Below, in pieces: positions 16,638 to 25,450 of a stretch of DNA of 64,000 nt; positions within the stretch are counted from its first letter, which is position 1; each line of letters starts with the position of its first letter. The position numbers and the translations under genes were made by a program. Below the pieces are notes generated by a model. It had not been told where the DNA came from and did not search any database. It saw nothing but the letters and a program-made list of their open reading frames with translations. Origin of the DNA: Amycolatopsis sp. CA-126428 (GTDB taxonomy: Bacteria; Actinomycetota; Actinomycetes; Mycobacteriales; Pseudonocardiaceae); the NCBI RefSeq assembly GCF_002904335.1, contig NZ_PPHF01000108.1, positions 40,514 to 104,513 on the forward strand, given 5' to 3'.

Positions 16638-18262
16638 GAGTCGTCGTCCCCGCCGGTGACGTTGCCGACGCTGGCGGGCACGCCCTTGATCATGTCGACG
16701 ACGGTCTTACCGGCCAGGCCCGACTTCCCGAACCACGGGTCGGTCATGACCTTGATGGCCGACTCGAACTTTTCGGCGCCCTCCTTGCCGAAGAGCTTGC
16801 CGAGCTCGTGCACGGAGAAGTTGCTGATCTTGTCGAACTTCTGCATGATCTCGGGCGTCACACCGTCCATTTGGGACAGCTTGGTCTTGATGACATCGGT
16901 CATCTGGTCGGTGAACGGCTTGTGCGGCTTGGGTTCCGGGGTGGCCGAGGAGGGCGCGGGTTCCGGCTTGGGCTCGGGGGTGGTGTCCGGCTTGGGCTCG
17001 GGTTTGGGTTCCGGTGTGGTGTCGGGCTTGGGTTCGGGCTTCGGCTCCGGGGTCGCCGACGAGGACGAGGGCGTGGGTTCCGGTTTGGGCTCGGGCTTGG
17101 GTTCCGGTGTGGTGTCCGGCTTGGGCTCGGGCTTCGGCTCGGGGGTGGCCGACGAGGGAGTGGTGTCCGGCTTCGGCTCGGGTGTGGGCTTGGGCTCCGG
17201 CTTCGGTTCCGGGGTCGCCGACGAGGACGAGGGCGCGGGTTCCGGTTTGGGCTCGGGCTTGGGTTCCGGTGTGGTGTCCGGCTTGGGCTCGGGCTTCGGC
17301 TCGGGCGTGGCCGACGAGGGAGTGGTGTCCGGCTTGGGCTCGGGTGTGGGCTTGGGGTCCGGCTTGGGCTCGGGCTTCGGCTCCGGAGTCGCCGACGAAG
17401 GTTTGGGGTCCGGTTTGGGATCCGGCTTCGGCGTGGGTGCCGGGTCCGGCTTCGGGGTCGGCGTGGGGGTGAGGCTGCTCGTCGGGGGCTTGGCCGCCGC
17501 CAGGTCGTCGCCCGCCTTGCCCAGCTTCGTCAGCGCCTTCAGCAGTTCGCCCAGCTGCTTCGCCAGCTGGGCCAGCTTCGCGCCGATCTTGCCCAGCGCC
17601 GTGGCCACCGTGCCGATCGTCGTGCCGATGAAGATCGCGATCGACGCCCCGAACGTCACCGGGGCCAGGGCCGCCGCGATCAGGGCGCCCTTGATGATCG
17701 TCGCCAGGAGCATCGCGATCAGGTCGCGGAGGATGCCGCGGAACGCGCCGACGATGCCGCCGGCGATCTTCATGTTCTTGCCGGCCTCGTCGAGGTAGCC
17801 GCCGAGGGAGCCCAGCTGCTGGGTGACCGCGTCCATGTCCTTCTTGAACTGGTCCGCGGCCTGCCCGCTCCACTCCTTCATCAGCGTGTCGAGCGCCTGC
17901 TGGTGGTCGGCCGACCACTGCTCCAGCTTCTTCTTCTCCGCCGAGAGCGCCTCGCTGGCCGCCGCGATGCCGATCGGGTCGCCCATCAGGATGTCCAGCG
18001 GCCACCGCAGGATCGTGATGTGCTCGATGAGCCAGCCGATCCCGGCCGTCAGCAGGCTGCCGATCGGGTCCAGCACGAGACCGATGGTCTCCAGCGCCAT
18101 GCCCGCCGAGCCGATGCCGATCGCGACCTTGTCGTGCTCTTTGACGGCCTTGTCCAGGCCGGTCGCCGCCTCGAAGAAGCCCGCGCCCGCCGCGCGGTTG
18201 TCCTCGTTGAACAGGTCCGAACCGTGGAGGCTGACGTCCTTGCTCTGGTAGTCGTCGCCCAC
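16634..18262 (-). CDS. large ESX/T7SS substrate with PEPKP repeats and unique C-terminal domain
   Basis: 542 residues. Residues 1-255 are helical: a domain with WSGQAADQF at 131-139 (WXG signature) and hydrophobic stretches at 48-85 and 165-225. Residues 264-446 are Pro/Lys/Glu/Asp/Thr/Ser-only repeats (PEPKPEPKP, DTTPEP, PSSATPEP). Residues 447-542 form a charged, mostly helical C-terminal domain of unknown function. No signal peptide. The architecture of a WXG head, long low-complexity linker and private C-terminus is that of type VII-exported effectors. The GTG start overlaps the upstream stop by one base (TAGTG at 18260-18264). Function of the C-terminus is not known. Confidence 0.8.
   Translation of the reverse strand: MGDDYQSKDVSLHGSDLFNEDNRAAGAGFFEAATGLDKAVKEHDKVAIGIGSAGMALETIGLVLDPIGSLLTAGIGWLIEHITILRWPLDILMGDPIGIAAASEALSAEKKKLEQWSADHQQALDTLMKEWSGQAADQFKKDMDAVTQQLGSLGGYLDEAGKNMKIAGGIVGAFRGILRDLIAMLLATIIKGALIAAALAPVTFGASIAIFIGTTIGTVATALGKIGAKLAQLAKQLGELLKALTKLGKAGDDLAAAKPPTSSLTPTPTPKPDPAPTPKPDPKPDPKPSSATPEPKPEPKPDPKPTPEPKPDTTPSSATPEPKPEPKPDTTPEPKPEPKPEPAPSSSSATPEPKPEPKPTPEPKPDTTPSSATPEPKPEPKPDTTPEPKPEPKPEPTPSSSSATPEPKPEPKPDTTPEPKPEPKPDTTPEPKPEPAPSSATPEPKPHKPFTDQMTDVIKTKLSQMDGVTPEIMQKFDKISNFSVHELGKLFGKEGAEKFESAIKVMTDPWFGKSGLAGKTVVDMIKGVPASVGNVTGGDDDS
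16925..17473. repeat. Pro-Lys-Glu tandem-repeat tract inside the ESX effector
   Basis: About 550 bp encoding near-identical short units built from PEPKP, PKPD, DTTP and PSSAT blocks. A larger block of the form PSSATPEPKPEPKPDTTPEP occurs more than once with small changes, showing duplication in units larger than the basic pentapeptide. Likely a linker crossing the cell wall, and a site prone to length variation. Confidence 0.85.
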
Positions 18263-18575
18263 TATCCGAACCTCACGATCGAGTTCACGGCGTCTTCTTC
18301 GCCCGCTTGGTAGCGCTTCGCCGCTTCGGTGACCTTGTCGGCGAACTCGCCGACGGTCTTGGCGTACTCGCCGAACTGGTGGTGCGCCTTGTCGGTCCAG
18401 GTGCTCGCGCCGGCGGCCATCAGCTGGCACGCCGGGTTGATGCCGAACATGCCGGGTCGCAGGTCATGCCGCCGACGAGGTCCGCGGTGCCCTGCAGGTT
18501 CTTCTGCAGCTCGTCGAGGTGCTTGCCGAAGTTCGCGAGTGGCTCCGAGGAGACGCGGAAGCCCCCGCCGGTCAC
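18262..18575 (-). pseudogene. EspC/WXG100-like ESX substrate with apparent 1-base frameshift
   Basis: Two overlapping frames read as one small ESX-type protein of about 104 residues if one base is added near 18448-18453. The first frame starts with GTG at 18575 (GTGA overlap with the YbaB-like stop) and encodes SSEPLANFGKHLDELQ and GGMTCDPA; the second continues FGINPACQLMAAG and YAKTVGEFADKVTEAAKRYQ. The order and length fit EspC-type T7SS substrates. Either the base is missing in the genome or sequence, or two short peptides are really made (the second has its own ATG at 18450). Both neighbours on the strand are intact. Confidence 0.7.
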
Positions 18576-19084
18576 CAGGGGTTCGATTCGTCGTCGGGAC
18601 GCTCGTCGGCCGCGGGACGCCGCCGCGGCGCGGACGGCGGTGCCGGCGGCGCAGGCGGAGCTGGCGGGGCCGGTGCGGGCGGCGGGGCGATCTCGGCGCT
18701 TTCCGGCGCCGCGAAGCCGCCGTCCGGTGGCGGGTCCGGCGGCAGGAAGGACCGGACCATTTCGGTCGACTCGCCGTCGCCGTTGATGGTGGCGAAGGAA
18801 TCCGCGACGGCCCGGGCGGTCTGGCGCTGCGCGTCCCGCACCGCGCCCATGATCGCCGCGGTCAGCCGCGCCGGGCCCAGCTCGCACGCCCGGTGCCCGA
18901 GCTCGAGGTTCGTGAGCGCGCCGTTCGGGGCGAGGGTCACGGTGACCGAGCCGTCACGGGTGCGGACCGTCGCCCCGGCCGAGGAAAGCGCTTCGTTCAG
19001 CGCGGCGGCTTTCGACTGCATCTCCCGGACCTGCCGCTCGAGCAGGAGCTGGAAGTCTTCGCCTGGCCCCAGGTTCGGTTGCAC
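18572..19084 (-). CDS. YbaB/EbfC-like protein of an ESX locus
   Basis: 170 residues. The first 100 are a YbaB/EbfC-like helix-strand-helix fold (EDFQLLLERQVREMQSKAA, then VTVTLAPNGALTNLEL); the rest is a Pro/Ala-rich tail ending in Asp/Glu. YbaB-like proteins commonly open ESX substrate operons in actinobacteria. GTG start at 19084 with GAGGAG 8 nt upstream. It is the first gene of a three-gene unit with GTGA and TAGTG overlaps, and a perfect 10-bp palindrome lies 62 bp upstream. Its role is thought to be structural or chaperone-like; that is not established. Confidence 0.75.
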   Translation of the reverse strand: MQPNLGPGEDFQLLLERQVREMQSKAAALNEALSSAGATVRTRDGSVTVTLAPNGALTNLELGHRACELGPARLTAAIMGAVRDAQRQTARAVADSFATINGDGESTEMVRSFLPPDPPPDGGFAAPESAEIAPPPAPAPPAPPAPPAPPSAPRRRPAADERPDDESNPW

Positions 19085-19145
19085 GAAATCGACTCCTCGA
19101 CGCGCCGGCCCACTCGGCCGGATCCCATGATCGGCAGGTTAGCGC

Positions 19146-19167
19146 ACACCGGATGGTCATCCGGTGT
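19146..19167. promoter_or_regulatory. perfect 10-bp palindrome upstream of the ESX operon
   Basis: ACACCGGATG, 2-nt spacer, CATCCGGTGT. On the minus strand it lies just upstream of GCTAACCT, a plausible -10 region for the YbaB-like gene. It is about 96 bp before the divergent aldo/keto reductase start. It could be an operator for either gene. Confidence 0.5.
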
Positions 19168-19262
19168 TAGCCGGGAGTCTGCCTGGTTGTCTCCTGGATG
19201 GTGCCCGCGTACACCCGATCGGGGTTTGACCCGGACCGCGCTCCGGGTTGCACGATCGGGGG

Positions 19263-20279
19263 ATGACCGAACTGGACGACTACCGGCCGCTGGGCCGCTC
19301 CGGGCTGCGCGTGTCCCCGCTGGCGCTGGGCGCGATGACCTTCGGCACCGGCTCCTTCTGCGCCGACGACGACACCGCCCGCAAGATCTTCCGCGCCTAC
19401 GTCGAGCGGGGCGGCAACTTCGTCGACACCGCGGACAACTACAGCGGCGGCCGCAGCGAGGAACTGGTCGGTGACTTCCTCCGCGACGTCGCCCGCGACG
19501 ACGTCGTGCTCGCCACCAAGTACTCCGGGCCCGGCTTCAGCGGCGGGGCCCCGCACTCGGACCCGCGCCGCCGCAGCAACGGGCGCAAGAACATGATCGC
19601 CTCGCTGGAGGCGTCGCTGCGGCGGCTGCGCGTCGACCACGTCGACCTGTACTGGCTGCACATCTGGGACGGCTTCACCCCGGCCGAAGAGGTACTGGCG
19701 GCGTTCGGCGACCTCGTGCGCGCCGGGAAGATCCGGGCGGTCGGGCTCAGCGACGTCCCCGCGTGGTACGCGACGAAGGCCGCCATGCTCGGCGGGCCGC
19801 CGGTGACGGCGCTGCAGCTGGAGTACTCCCTCGTCGAGCGGGCGATCGAGGCCGAGTACGTGCCCCTGGCGGCCGAGTTCGGCATCGCGATCCAGCCGTG
19901 GGGCGCGATCGGCGGCGGATTCCTCACCGGCAAGTACACCCGCGACGGCACCGGCACCGGCCGGCTCGCGGGCCCGGACGCCACCGCCTTCCGCGCCCTG
20001 CCCGAAACCCGCTGGGCGGTGCTGGACGCGGTTCGCGAGGTCGCGGCCGAGACCGGCGCCACCCCGGCCCAGGTGGCGCTGCGCTGGGTGACGACCCGCC
20101 CGTCGATGCCCGCGCCGCTGATCGGCGCGCGGACGCCGGAGCAGCTCGCCGAAACGCTCGGCGCGCTCGCTCTTGAGGTGACCGAGGCCCAGCTGGCCCG
20201 GCTGACGGAGGTGAGTGCGCCCGCCCTGCCGTTCCCGCACGGCATCCTGGCTCGCCTCAACGCGGGACTGCCGCACTGA
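19263..20279 (+). CDS. aldo/keto reductase
   Basis: 338-residue NADPH-dependent reductase of the (beta/alpha)8 AKR family. Catalytic residues are readable: GGNFVDTADNY with Asp and Tyr, the Lys in VLATKYSG, and the His in LYWLHIWDG. GAIGGGFLTGKY and IPIG-like LIGARTPEQL match the cofactor-binding end. The ATG at 19263 was preferred to a TTG at 19248. No clear ribosome site; a leaderless start is possible. It converges on the DinB gene. Physiological substrate unknown. Confidence 0.92.
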   Translation: MTELDDYRPLGRSGLRVSPLALGAMTFGTGSFCADDDTARKIFRAYVERGGNFVDTADNYSGGRSEELVGDFLRDVARDDVVLATKYSGPGFSGGAPHSDPRRRSNGRKNMIASLEASLRRLRVDHVDLYWLHIWDGFTPAEEVLAAFGDLVRAGKIRAVGLSDVPAWYATKAAMLGGPPVTALQLEYSLVERAIEAEYVPLAAEFGIAIQPWGAIGGGFLTGKYTRDGTGTGRLAGPDATAFRALPETRWAVLDAVREVAAETGATPAQVALRWVTTRPSMPAPLIGARTPEQLAETLGALALEVTEAQLARLTEVSAPALPFPHGILARLNAGLPH

Positions 20280-20331
20280 CCCCGCGCGCCAGAGGTCGCG
20301 CGACACCCCGGCCGGCAGTCCACAGTGGACG

Positions 20332-20892
20332 TCAGCGGGCGGCCTCGGCGGCCCGCTCGACCTCCGCGCGCCGGGTGGCCCAGAACTCCGCGTCGCGGTG
20401 GCCGTCGGTGGCGAGTGAGCCGTCGAGCTGTTCGCGCAGGATGTCCGCGTGGCCGGCGTGCCGGCTGGTCTCGGTGAGCACGTGGACCAGGACGTTGAAC
20501 AGCAGCACGTCCGGGCGGGGCCACCAGGGCACGTGCCCCCGCGTGTCGATGGCGAGCTCGGTGATCGTCGCGTCGGAGTGGGCCCACACCCGCCGGTAGC
20601 GGTCGACGATCTCCGCGCGTGTCTCGTGCTCGGTCGCCCACATGTCCGTGCCGCGCGCACTCGCGTCGTCCCACCGGGGCATCGGCTCGGGGAACGGCCG
20701 CCCGAAGATGTCGCCGAAGTACCTCGCCTCGGTCAGGGTCAGGTGCTTGACGAGACCGAGCAGGTTGGTGCCGGTCGCGGTCAGGGGACGGCGGATGTCG
20801 TACTCGCCGAGCCCGTCGAGTTTGCCGGCCAGCTCTTCGCGGATCTCACGCAGGTCGCCGTGCAGGTACTGCTTCGCGAACTCGTCGATCAT
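20332..20892 (-). CDS. DinB-family (DUF664-like) protein
   Basis: 186-residue four-helix-bundle protein. Three metal ligands of the DinB fold are visible: His in LVKHLT and the two His in HVLTETSRHAGH. Members include thiol-dependent S-transferases using mycothiol and several uncharacterised proteins. DinB-like proteins of actinobacteria often act with mycothiol, but no partner gene is adjacent. It is convergent with the reductase and followed closely by the GH15 gene on the same strand. Confidence 0.88.
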   Translation of the reverse strand: MIDEFAKQYLHGDLREIREELAGKLDGLGEYDIRRPLTATGTNLLGLVKHLTLTEARYFGDIFGRPFPEPMPRWDDASARGTDMWATEHETRAEIVDRYRRVWAHSDATITELAIDTRGHVPWWPRPDVLLFNVLVHVLTETSRHAGHADILREQLDGSLATDGHRDAEFWATRRAEVERAAEAAR

Positions 20893-20911
20893 GCGTCCAG
20901 GGTGCCAGAAC

Positions 20912-23900
20912 TCAGCCCACGGGCACCGCGCGCACGGCGACCGGCCCGCGGGCCGGGTCCAGTTCGAGCTGCTGGTCCACTCCGGACGGGGTCAGCACGT
21001 CGACCGCCTTGGGCGCGGTCGCCGGGTCCGCGGCGCAGATCGGGGCCGTCCCGCCGGCCGCGCAGAGGCCGAACGTGTACTGGCCCGCCGTCGGCGTGAA
21101 CGGCCGGGCCTGGTCGGGGGAGTTGCCGTCCTGCCCGGTGAGCACCACGGCGAGCGTCCAGCCCGGCCCCGGTGTCCCGAAGGCCGTCTTCGCCACGCTG
21201 ACCGTGATGTACCGCGTCGCCTGCGAAGCCTGCACGGACGGCGTGGCCAGCGAAGCGCCCGAAGCGTCGACGAGCGCCGGCTCGGCGAAGCCCTGGACCT
21301 CGATGCGCCGGCTCCACGCGTCCTGCGGCGCGATCGTGTACGCCCGGCTCGGGAACGGCGCCGCGGTCGACGTCGCCGTCGCGGCCGGGTCGTGCCCGTA
21401 GATCGTCAGCAGCTGGGCGCCCAGCGGCGAGCCGAACGTCGGTGACAGGTCACGCACCTGCGCCCGGAACACCAGGGTGGTGCCGGAATCGATGACCTGG
21501 AACCGCTGGAGGTCGAACGCGCCCGCGTGGAAGTCGCCCGCCGTCGGGTACGTGTAGGTGCCCGGGCCGGTGTCGTCGCCGTCGGGGTCCGTGGTGTCCA
21601 GCAGGACGGTGCCGGTGACGAAGTCCGAGCTGATCGTCTTCTGCGCGTACCCGGTTCCCGCGCCGGTCGCGGCCGCCGTGACGACGTTCGCGCCGAGCGG
21701 CGTCGGCACCGTGGCGCTGAACGTCCCCGCCGCCGAAGCCCGGGTCGACAGCACCGAAGTCGTCCCCGCGTCGGTGGCCGAAACGGCGAGGTCGACGCGG
21801 CTGCCGGCCGGCGCGGTGCCGGTGACCTGGGCGGTCGCGGTGGACACCGACGCGGGTGCGTCGAGGGTGACAGCCAAAGCAGGTGGTGCGTGGACGTACC
21901 GCGAGCGGACCTCGGCGGGCTGCTCGGGCAGCCGTCCGTCGTCGAGGGCCCGGGCCAGCCGCACCGACTGCGACTGCGCCCAGCTCAGCGGCGCCACCGA
22001 CCCGACGGACTGCCCCGGGGTGAAGCCGATCGACGCCGTCTTCGGGTCCGCGCCGTACGGCGACGCGGGCAGCGCCGGGTTCTCCCAGATCTGCTCGGGG
22101 ATCAGGCCGGTGCCGCCGGTCTGCGCCCGCATCGCGCGCAGCAGCGCCGCCGCTCCGGCCCGGTCGCCGGTCTGCACGGCCTGCTCGCCGCGTTCGCCGG
22201 CGAGCACCGGCCACAGGTGCCCGGACCCGGTGTTCGTCGACGGCCAGGGAGCGCCGGTCGGGGCGCAGTTCGTCGGATCCGGTTCGTAGCAGTCGCCGTA
22301 GCCGTCTTCGCTGCCCGGCGTCGACGTCCCGTAGCGGTACCAGCCCGGCCCGGCCGGGGTGTCCCGCTTGATCACGCGGTCCACGACGCCGAGCGACGCG
22401 GCGACGTCCGGGTCGTTGGCGGGCAGCACGCCCAGCCGCGTCAGCTCGAGGAAGCCGGCGTCGACGACCGCGCGCTGGTCGGCGTCGACCGAGCCGTTGC
22501 CCAGGTTGTAGTTCCACTCCGAGTCCGGATCGCCGTTCTTCGTCAGCCGCAGGAAGTACCGGCCGCCGTAGGGCCCGTTCCGCGTCACCGTCCAGCCCTT
22601 GATGCTGCGCTGGAAGTGGTCGGCGGTGGCGCGGTAGACGTTCGCGCGCGCACTGTCGCCGTTGCGGTCGGCGATCACGCCCGCGGCGACCAGGCCGGCG
22701 ATCTCCGCGGCGATCGTCGAGGGGGAGTAGCCGCCCTGCTCTTCCCAGCGTTCCGAGCCGAACGCGGGCCCGTGCGCGACGACGAAGTCGGCGGCCGCAC
22801 GGATGTGGTCGGTGTAGAGGGTGCGGTCGCGGTCGAGCCCGGCCTGCAAGGCCATCAGGATCGGGTACGCGCTCTCGTCGAGCTGGTCACCGCCGGAGTC
22901 GGGGGCCTTCTTGCCGTTGAGCAGCGAGTTGCGCGGGAACCGGCCGTCCGGTTGCTGTTGCCGCGCGAACAGCCACCGGACGCTCGCCCGCGCCGTCTCG
23001 CGGTCGCCGGCGGACAGCAGGCCGGAGAAGCTTTCGTAGAGGTCGCGCGCGAAGATCTCGCGGTAGGAACCGAAGTAGACCGGTTTCCCGCCAGGCGCGT
23101 CACCCGCGGACACCGCCTGACCCCACGGGCTGCCCAGCGAAGCGACGACCGCGCCCGGGAAGGTCTTGTCCTCACTGGCTTTCAGCACGTTGACCGACTG
23201 GTAGTAAGCGTCGGAGTCCTTGCCCCGCACCGGGATCAGGCCATTGTCGTAGTCACGCCATTCGCGCGCGTACTGGCGGTAGCTCTGCTCGAACGGCGTG
23301 CGCAGGCTCGCCCCGGCCGTGGCGACGGCGGCGCGCGCATCCGCGCCGAAGCCGAGCGCCAGCACCGCCGGGCGGCGCGGCTGGAGGTCCAGCTGCGCGG
23401 TCTGCACGACGTTGCCGTTCGCCGCCGACGGTGTCGTGTCGCTGAGCCGGTGGTCGCGGTCCAGCTGGGCCAGGCCGTCGCCCGCGGTGCCGGCGAAGCC
23501 GCTGCCGGTGGCCAGGAACCGGTGGTCGGCGCGCAGCGCGGCGGCCAGCGGGGTGCCGTAGTCGCGGGCCGGCGCGCTGGACACGGTGTTCGCGTCGGCG
23601 CTGACCAGCGCGGACGTCGCCGGGTCGACCGTGGCGGTGTCGCCGCCGCCGTTGGCCGGGCCGCCTCCGCCGTTGCCGTTGACGCTCGCGTCGAACCGCA
23701 CGTAGACCTTCAGGTCCCGCCCGGAGTCCCGCAGCGGCTCCAGCCGGGTGCGGATGAGCACGCCGGTCCGGGCCGGGTCCGCCAGGTACTCGGTGACCAG
23801 CCGGTACCGCCCGCTGCGCGGGGTCGACGTCACCTCGCACGCCATCCCGCCCGCGCTCGTGCGGACCGTGTAGGTCATGTCCCGGGCCTGCAGGTCGGTG

Positions 23901-24181
23901 AAGCTGCGCCCGTCGGTGACGGCGAACTGCAGCGTTTCGACGTTCGTGTTGTCGATCACCGGCGCGTAGACGTCGGAGAGGACGCCGCCCGCCACGGTGA
24001 ACCACGCCTTGCTCGCCGTGTTCCGCGCGGTGCCCAGGCAGTCCTTGCGGGCCAGGCCGAAGTGCGAGACGGCGCCCGGGCCCGGCGCCGCGGTGGCCGC
24101 GCCGGCTGTGGTGGACACGGCGGGCAGGAGGGCCGCGGCCAGCACCGCGCACAGCACCACGGACGACGTCGACCGAATCAT
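20912..24181 (-). CDS. secreted GH15 glucodextranase-like enzyme
   Basis: 1089-residue exported glucan exo-hydrolase. Signal peptide 1-29; N-terminal beta domain about 35-290; GH15 (alpha/alpha)6 catalytic domain about 310-730 with WEEQGGYSP at 479-487 (general acid) and GHLWPVLAGER at 654-664 (general base E663); an Ig-like module about 750-850; and a C-terminal Glucodextran_C-like beta module (DTTDPDGDDTGPGTYTYP start). This domain order is the one described for glucodextranase, which releases glucose from alpha-1,6-glucan. Family firm; exact linkage preference inferred. Confidence 0.9.
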   Translation of the reverse strand: MIRSTSSVVLCAVLAAALLPAVSTTAGAATAAPGPGAVSHFGLARKDCLGTARNTASKAWFTVAGGVLSDVYAPVIDNTNVETLQFAVTDGRSFTDLQARDMTYTVRTSAGGMACEVTSTPRSGRYRLVTEYLADPARTGVLIRTRLEPLRDSGRDLKVYVRFDASVNGNGGGGPANGGGDTATVDPATSALVSADANTVSSAPARDYGTPLAAALRADHRFLATGSGFAGTAGDGLAQLDRDHRLSDTTPSAANGNVVQTAQLDLQPRRPAVLALGFGADARAAVATAGASLRTPFEQSYRQYAREWRDYDNGLIPVRGKDSDAYYQSVNVLKASEDKTFPGAVVASLGSPWGQAVSAGDAPGGKPVYFGSYREIFARDLYESFSGLLSAGDRETARASVRWLFARQQQPDGRFPRNSLLNGKKAPDSGGDQLDESAYPILMALQAGLDRDRTLYTDHIRAAADFVVAHGPAFGSERWEEQGGYSPSTIAAEIAGLVAAGVIADRNGDSARANVYRATADHFQRSIKGWTVTRNGPYGGRYFLRLTKNGDPDSEWNYNLGNGSVDADQRAVVDAGFLELTRLGVLPANDPDVAASLGVVDRVIKRDTPAGPGWYRYGTSTPGSEDGYGDCYEPDPTNCAPTGAPWPSTNTGSGHLWPVLAGERGEQAVQTGDRAGAAALLRAMRAQTGGTGLIPEQIWENPALPASPYGADPKTASIGFTPGQSVGSVAPLSWAQSQSVRLARALDDGRLPEQPAEVRSRYVHAPPALAVTLDAPASVSTATAQVTGTAPAGSRVDLAVSATDAGTTSVLSTRASAAGTFSATVPTPLGANVVTAAATGAGTGYAQKTISSDFVTGTVLLDTTDPDGDDTGPGTYTYPTAGDFHAGAFDLQRFQVIDSGTTLVFRAQVRDLSPTFGSPLGAQLLTIYGHDPAATATSTAAPFPSRAYTIAPQDAWSRRIEVQGFAEPALVDASGASLATPSVQASQATRYITVSVAKTAFGTPGPGWTLAVVLTGQDGNSPDQARPFTPTAGQYTFGLCAAGGTAPICAADPATAPKAVDVLTPSGVDQQLELDPARGPVAVRAVPVG

Positions 24182-24304
24182 CCGCCCATCCGACCACGAC
24201 CGCCCGGGGCGGCACCAGGTCCGAACGGCGCCAGGGCGGCTTTACCGGTGATTGAGAATCCGAACCGGTGGGTAGCAAACCTGATATCCCCCGAGGAGGT
24301 GAAC

Positions 24305-24715
24305 GTGGAAGAGCTGGGATCGGACGGATGGCGGTACCGCGGCACGATTTCGCCACGGACCTTGCCGAGCCTGCGCCGGCACCTGGTCTCGTGGTTGCGG
24401 CGGCGCGCCGGCGACGAGGTCGGGCGGCAGGCCGACGACGTCGTGCTGGCCTGCTGGGAAGCGATGGCCAACGTGCTCGGCCACGCTTACCACGGCCGGC
24501 CGGGGCTGATCGACGTCCGGGCCCGGATCGACCAGGACGTGCTGATCGTCACCGTCGCCGACCAGGGCCGCTGGGAGTCGGTGGCCGAGCGGGCGGACGG
24601 CGGCCGCGGGCTGCGCCTGATCCAGGCCCTGGTCGACGGGCTCGACGTCCGCACGACCGACGGCGGCACCGTCATCACGCTCACCTGGCCGTTCCCGGCC
24701 CGCCGCAGCGCCTGA
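24305..24715 (+). CDS. anti-sigma factor kinase-like ATPase (HATPase_c_2, RsbW type)
   Basis: 136-residue serine kinase/anti-sigma-type ATPase. The N box is CWEAMANVLGHAY at about 52-64, and DQGRW plus GGRGLRLI form the G1 and G2 boxes. Such proteins bind a sigma factor or an STAS antagonist and phosphorylate the latter. GTG start at 24305 is preceded by GAGGAGG at spacing 5. Divergent from the glucodextranase gene, and it ends 3 bp before the convergent GAF-ANTAR gene. The partner sigma factor is not in this window. Confidence 0.88.
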   Translation: MEELGSDGWRYRGTISPRTLPSLRRHLVSWLRRRAGDEVGRQADDVVLACWEAMANVLGHAYHGRPGLIDVRARIDQDVLIVTVADQGRWESVAERADGGRGLRLIQALVDGLDVRTTDGGTVITLTWPFPARRSA

Positions 24716-24718
24716 GGT

Positions 24719-25450
24719 TCAGGGCGACTTCGTCGAGGACAGGTCTTCGACGAACCGGGTCGCGATGTCCCGGAGCTTCACGTTGGTGTGCTGCGACTCG
24801 GTGACCAGCCGCTTCATGGCGTCGTCAGCACTGATCCGGTGCACGGCCATCAGGATGCCCTTGGCCTGCTCGATCACCGCGCGTGACTGCATCGCCGCTT
24901 CGAGCTCGACGGTGCGCTGCCGGGCCTGGTGGTAGCGCCGCGTGGTGCGCAGCCCGAACGAGACGACCGTGGTGTAGAGCTGCAGGAGCCGTGAATCGGT
25001 CTCCGCGAAGCCGTGGTCACCGTAGCCGAAGAGGTTGAGCGCCCCGGAGAGGTGTTCGTCGACGCGCAGCGGCGCGGCGAGGTAGCTGCCGACCCCGAGT
25101 TCTTGGGCACGCCGGGTGAATTCCGGCCACGCCGTCCCGGCCGTGGCGAGCGGCACCCGGACGATCTCGCCGGTCTCCGCGGCCTGCAGGCAGGGACCCG
25201 CGCCCGCCGCGTACTGGGCGCGGTCGATCTTGACGGCGCGCTCGTCCGTGCTGGCCGCCGTCTTCGGCTCGCCGTCGCGGATCGCGGTGATGCTGGCCAT
25301 GTCGGCGCCCGGGATGGCCCGGACGGCTTCGGCGCAGACGGCGTCGAGGATTTCCGCTTCGGCTGGTTCGGTCTCCAGGGCGCCCGTGAGGTCCGCCATC
25401 GCGGCGGTCAGTTCGTCGAGGTGCTCGGGCAGGATCGGCTCACCGGTCAC
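24719..25450 (-). CDS. GAF-ANTAR regulatory protein
   Basis: 243 residues: GAF sensory domain about 20-165 and ANTAR RNA-binding domain about 180-240 (SRAVIEQAKGILMAVHRISAD, KLRDIATRF). ANTAR proteins bind hairpins in nascent transcripts and prevent termination. The GAF ligand cannot be predicted. GTG start at 25450 with GGAG 8-9 nt upstream. It lies between an anti-sigma kinase gene (convergent) and a STAS gene, consistent with a combined stress-sensing module. Confidence 0.93.
   Translation of the reverse strand: MTGEPILPEHLDELTAAMADLTGALETEPAEAEILDAVCAEAVRAIPGADMASITAIRDGEPKTAASTDERAVKIDRAQYAAGAGPCLQAAETGEIVRVPLATAGTAWPEFTRRAQELGVGSYLAAPLRVDEHLSGALNLFGYGDHGFAETDSRLLQLYTTVVSFGLRTTRRYHQARQRTVELEAAMQSRAVIEQAKGILMAVHRISADDAMKRLVTESQHTNVKLRDIATRFVEDLSSTKSP

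Noticed and set aside
18420..18887. 155-codon frame spanning the EspC-like gene and the YbaB-like gene
   Set aside because: Only its last part is protein-like and belongs to the EspC-like frame; the first part overlaps the YbaB-like gene out of frame.
20318..20330. GTCCAC-A-GTGGAC dyad between reductase and DinB genes
   Set aside because: One-base spacer and short arms; could be chance and does not make a useful hairpin.
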